Shown here one piece after another: positions 5,256 through 6,351 of a stretch of DNA of 6,351 nucleotides (position 1 is the stretch's first letter; every line of letters begins with the position of its first letter). The position numbers and the translations under genes were made by a program. Source of the DNA: an uncultured Ectothiorhodospiraceae bacterium (lineage in GTDB: Bacteria > Pseudomonadota > Gammaproteobacteria > UBA6429 > Thiohalophilaceae); the NCBI GenBank assembly GCA_947259425.1, contig CAMYMO010000464.1, positions 1-6,351 of the forward strand, in the 5' to 3' direction. The notes beneath the pieces are model-generated. The model did no database searches. It saw only the letters and a list, made by a program, of their open reading frames with translations, and was not told the origin of the DNA.

Positions 5256-6351
5256 ATGCTTTCAGAGTTAGTAGAAAAGATTAAAAAAGCGAATGTTTAT
5301 GACGTTGCGGTCAAAACACCGCTGGATCGAGCCCCTTTATTGAGTAAACGCCTTTCCAATGACGTCTATTTAAAGCGCGAGGACCTGCAATCGGTGTTTT
5401 CCTTTAAATTACGCGGGGCTTACAACAAAATTTCGCAGATCCCGGATGAACAACGCCAACACGGTATTATCGCCGCCTCGGCGGGAAATCATGCCCAGGG
5501 GGTGGCATTAGCCGCACAACGACTCGGAATTTCGGCAACCATCGTGATGCCCAAGACCACACCCAGTATCAAGGTTGACTCGGTTGCCGCTTATGGTGCC
5601 AAAATCGTTTTACATGGAAACACCTATGATGATGCGCGCGAGCATGCTTATGCGATTAAAGAGGTCGAACAGAGCATCTTTGTTCACCCTTATGACGATG
5701 TGGATGTGATGGCGGGTCAAGGGACGATCGCGATAGAAATATTAGAGCAATTAACGACAAGTCCCGATGCCATCTTTATCCCGGTCGGTGGCGGTGGTCT
5801 AATCGGCGGGATGAGTGCGTATATCAAATCCGTCAGCCCAAATACAAAGATCATTGCCGTCGAGGCGGAAGATTCGGCCTGTTTAAAAGCGGCGATGCAA
5901 AAAGGCGAACGGGTGATATTGGATCAAGTGGGTATATTTGCCGATGGTGTGGCGGTTCGGCAAATTGGTGAACACCCATTTGAGGTCGCCAGGCAATGTG
6001 TTGATCAGGTGATTAGTGTCAACACCGATGAAATTTGTGCCGCGATTAAAGATATCTTCGATGAAACACGTTCAATTGCGGAACCGGCTGGAGCGCTGGC
6101 AGTGGCGGGAATGAAACGCTATCAGGAGCAAACCGCCACTAGCGGGCAAACCTGGGTAGCGATTGATAGCGGAGCTAATATGAATTTTGATCGATTACGC
6201 CATGTCTCGGAACGTGCCGAGCTCGGTGAACGTCGTGAGGCATTAATTGCCGTGACCATCCCTGAACGCCCTGGTAGTTTTCGCCAATTTTGTGAATTGG
6301 TCGGAACACGCGGGATTACCGAATTTAATTATCGTTTCTCAGATCCTGATA
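5256..6351 (+). CDS. ilvA: Threonine deaminase (L-threonine ammonia-lyase, biosynthetic), 3' end outside the window
   Basis: IlvA is a PLP enzyme that turns L-threonine into 2-oxobutanoate and ammonia, the first step of isoleucine synthesis. The reading frame is open to the window edge and shows 365 of probably about 500 residues. Visible motifs are the PLP lysine in SFKLRGAYN (K51), SAGNHAQG (75-82, substrate-contacting loop), the phosphate-holding glycine loop PVGGGGLIGG (176-185), and SGANMNFDRLRH (305-316). From about residue 328 (EALIAVTIPERPGSFRQFCE) the first ACT-like regulatory domain begins. The visible part of that domain favours the long, isoleucine-controlled biosynthetic form over the short catabolic TdcB type. 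The start is ATG with a weak GAG-rich ribosome site directly upstream, and the N-terminus VYDVAVKTPL matches the family. Confidence 0.95.
   Translation, partial: MLSELVEKIKKANVYDVAVKTPLDRAPLLSKRLSNDVYLKREDLQSVFSFKLRGAYNKISQIPDEQRQHGIIAASAGNHAQGVALAAQRLGISATIVMPKTTPSIKVDSVAAYGAKIVLHGNTYDDAREHAYAIKEVEQSIFVHPYDDVDVMAGQGTIAIEILEQLTTSPDAIFIPVGGGGLIGGMSAYIKSVSPNTKIIAVEAEDSACLKAAMQKGERVILDQVGIFADGVAVRQIGEHPFEVARQCVDQVISVNTDEICAAIKDIFDETRSIAEPAGALAVAGMKRYQEQTATSGQTWVAIDSGANMNFDRLRHVSERAELGERREALIAVTIPERPGSFRQFCELVGTRGITEFNYRFSDPD

Overview
The window looks like chromosomal DNA of a gammaproteobacterium with moderate GC content, judged by eye only. The main clue is the divergent rpiA / ilvA pair with a DUF2905 gene behind rpiA, an arrangement I recall from Pseudomonas and relatives. 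The other clue is the end of a large FAD/Fe-S dehydrogenase of the DUF3683 type, common in beta- and gammaproteobacteria. Genus cannot be fixed. DsrE-type proteins and an OprO/P-type porin would fit a bacterium that handles sulfur compounds, but that is only a hint.

Layout. At 2-664 (+) is the C-terminal end of the dehydrogenase with its cysteine-rich (CCG) domain. At 665-817 lies a convergent gap holding a nested palindrome (694-752) whose two arms match the neisserial dRS3 consensus. At 818-2109 (-) are an ECF sigma factor and, overlapping it by 4 nt, its probable anti-sigma factor. The anti-sigma factor is a single-pass membrane protein whose periplasmic part is a DsrE-like domain. At 2110-2354 is a divergent regulatory region. 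At 2355-4174 (+) are a secreted DsrE-like protein and an outer-membrane porin, closed by a clear intrinsic terminator. At 4245-5131 (-) are DUF2905 and rpiA, probably one transcript. At 5256-6351 (+) is the first ~365 codons of biosynthetic threonine deaminase ilvA, cut by the window end.

The centre (818-4174) reads as one self-contained signalling module. The divergent region carries two nearly identical ECF-type promoters, one per direction. Each has ATGGAATAT at -35 and CGTCT(A/T)A at -10, separated by exactly 15 nt. One points into the sigma/anti-sigma operon and the other into the dsrE-like/porin operon. The simplest model is a sigma factor that activates its own operon and a two-gene cell-envelope target operon. 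The anti-sigma factor's periplasmic domain has the same fold family, and the same single domain cysteine, as the secreted target protein. A periplasmic signal, possibly a sulfur or thiol-reactive species, would be sensed by the DsrE domain of the anti-sigma factor. The secreted DsrE protein could then remove, carry or compete for the same ligand. The architecture and promoters are visible in the sequence; the signal, the porin substrate and the feedback are inference.
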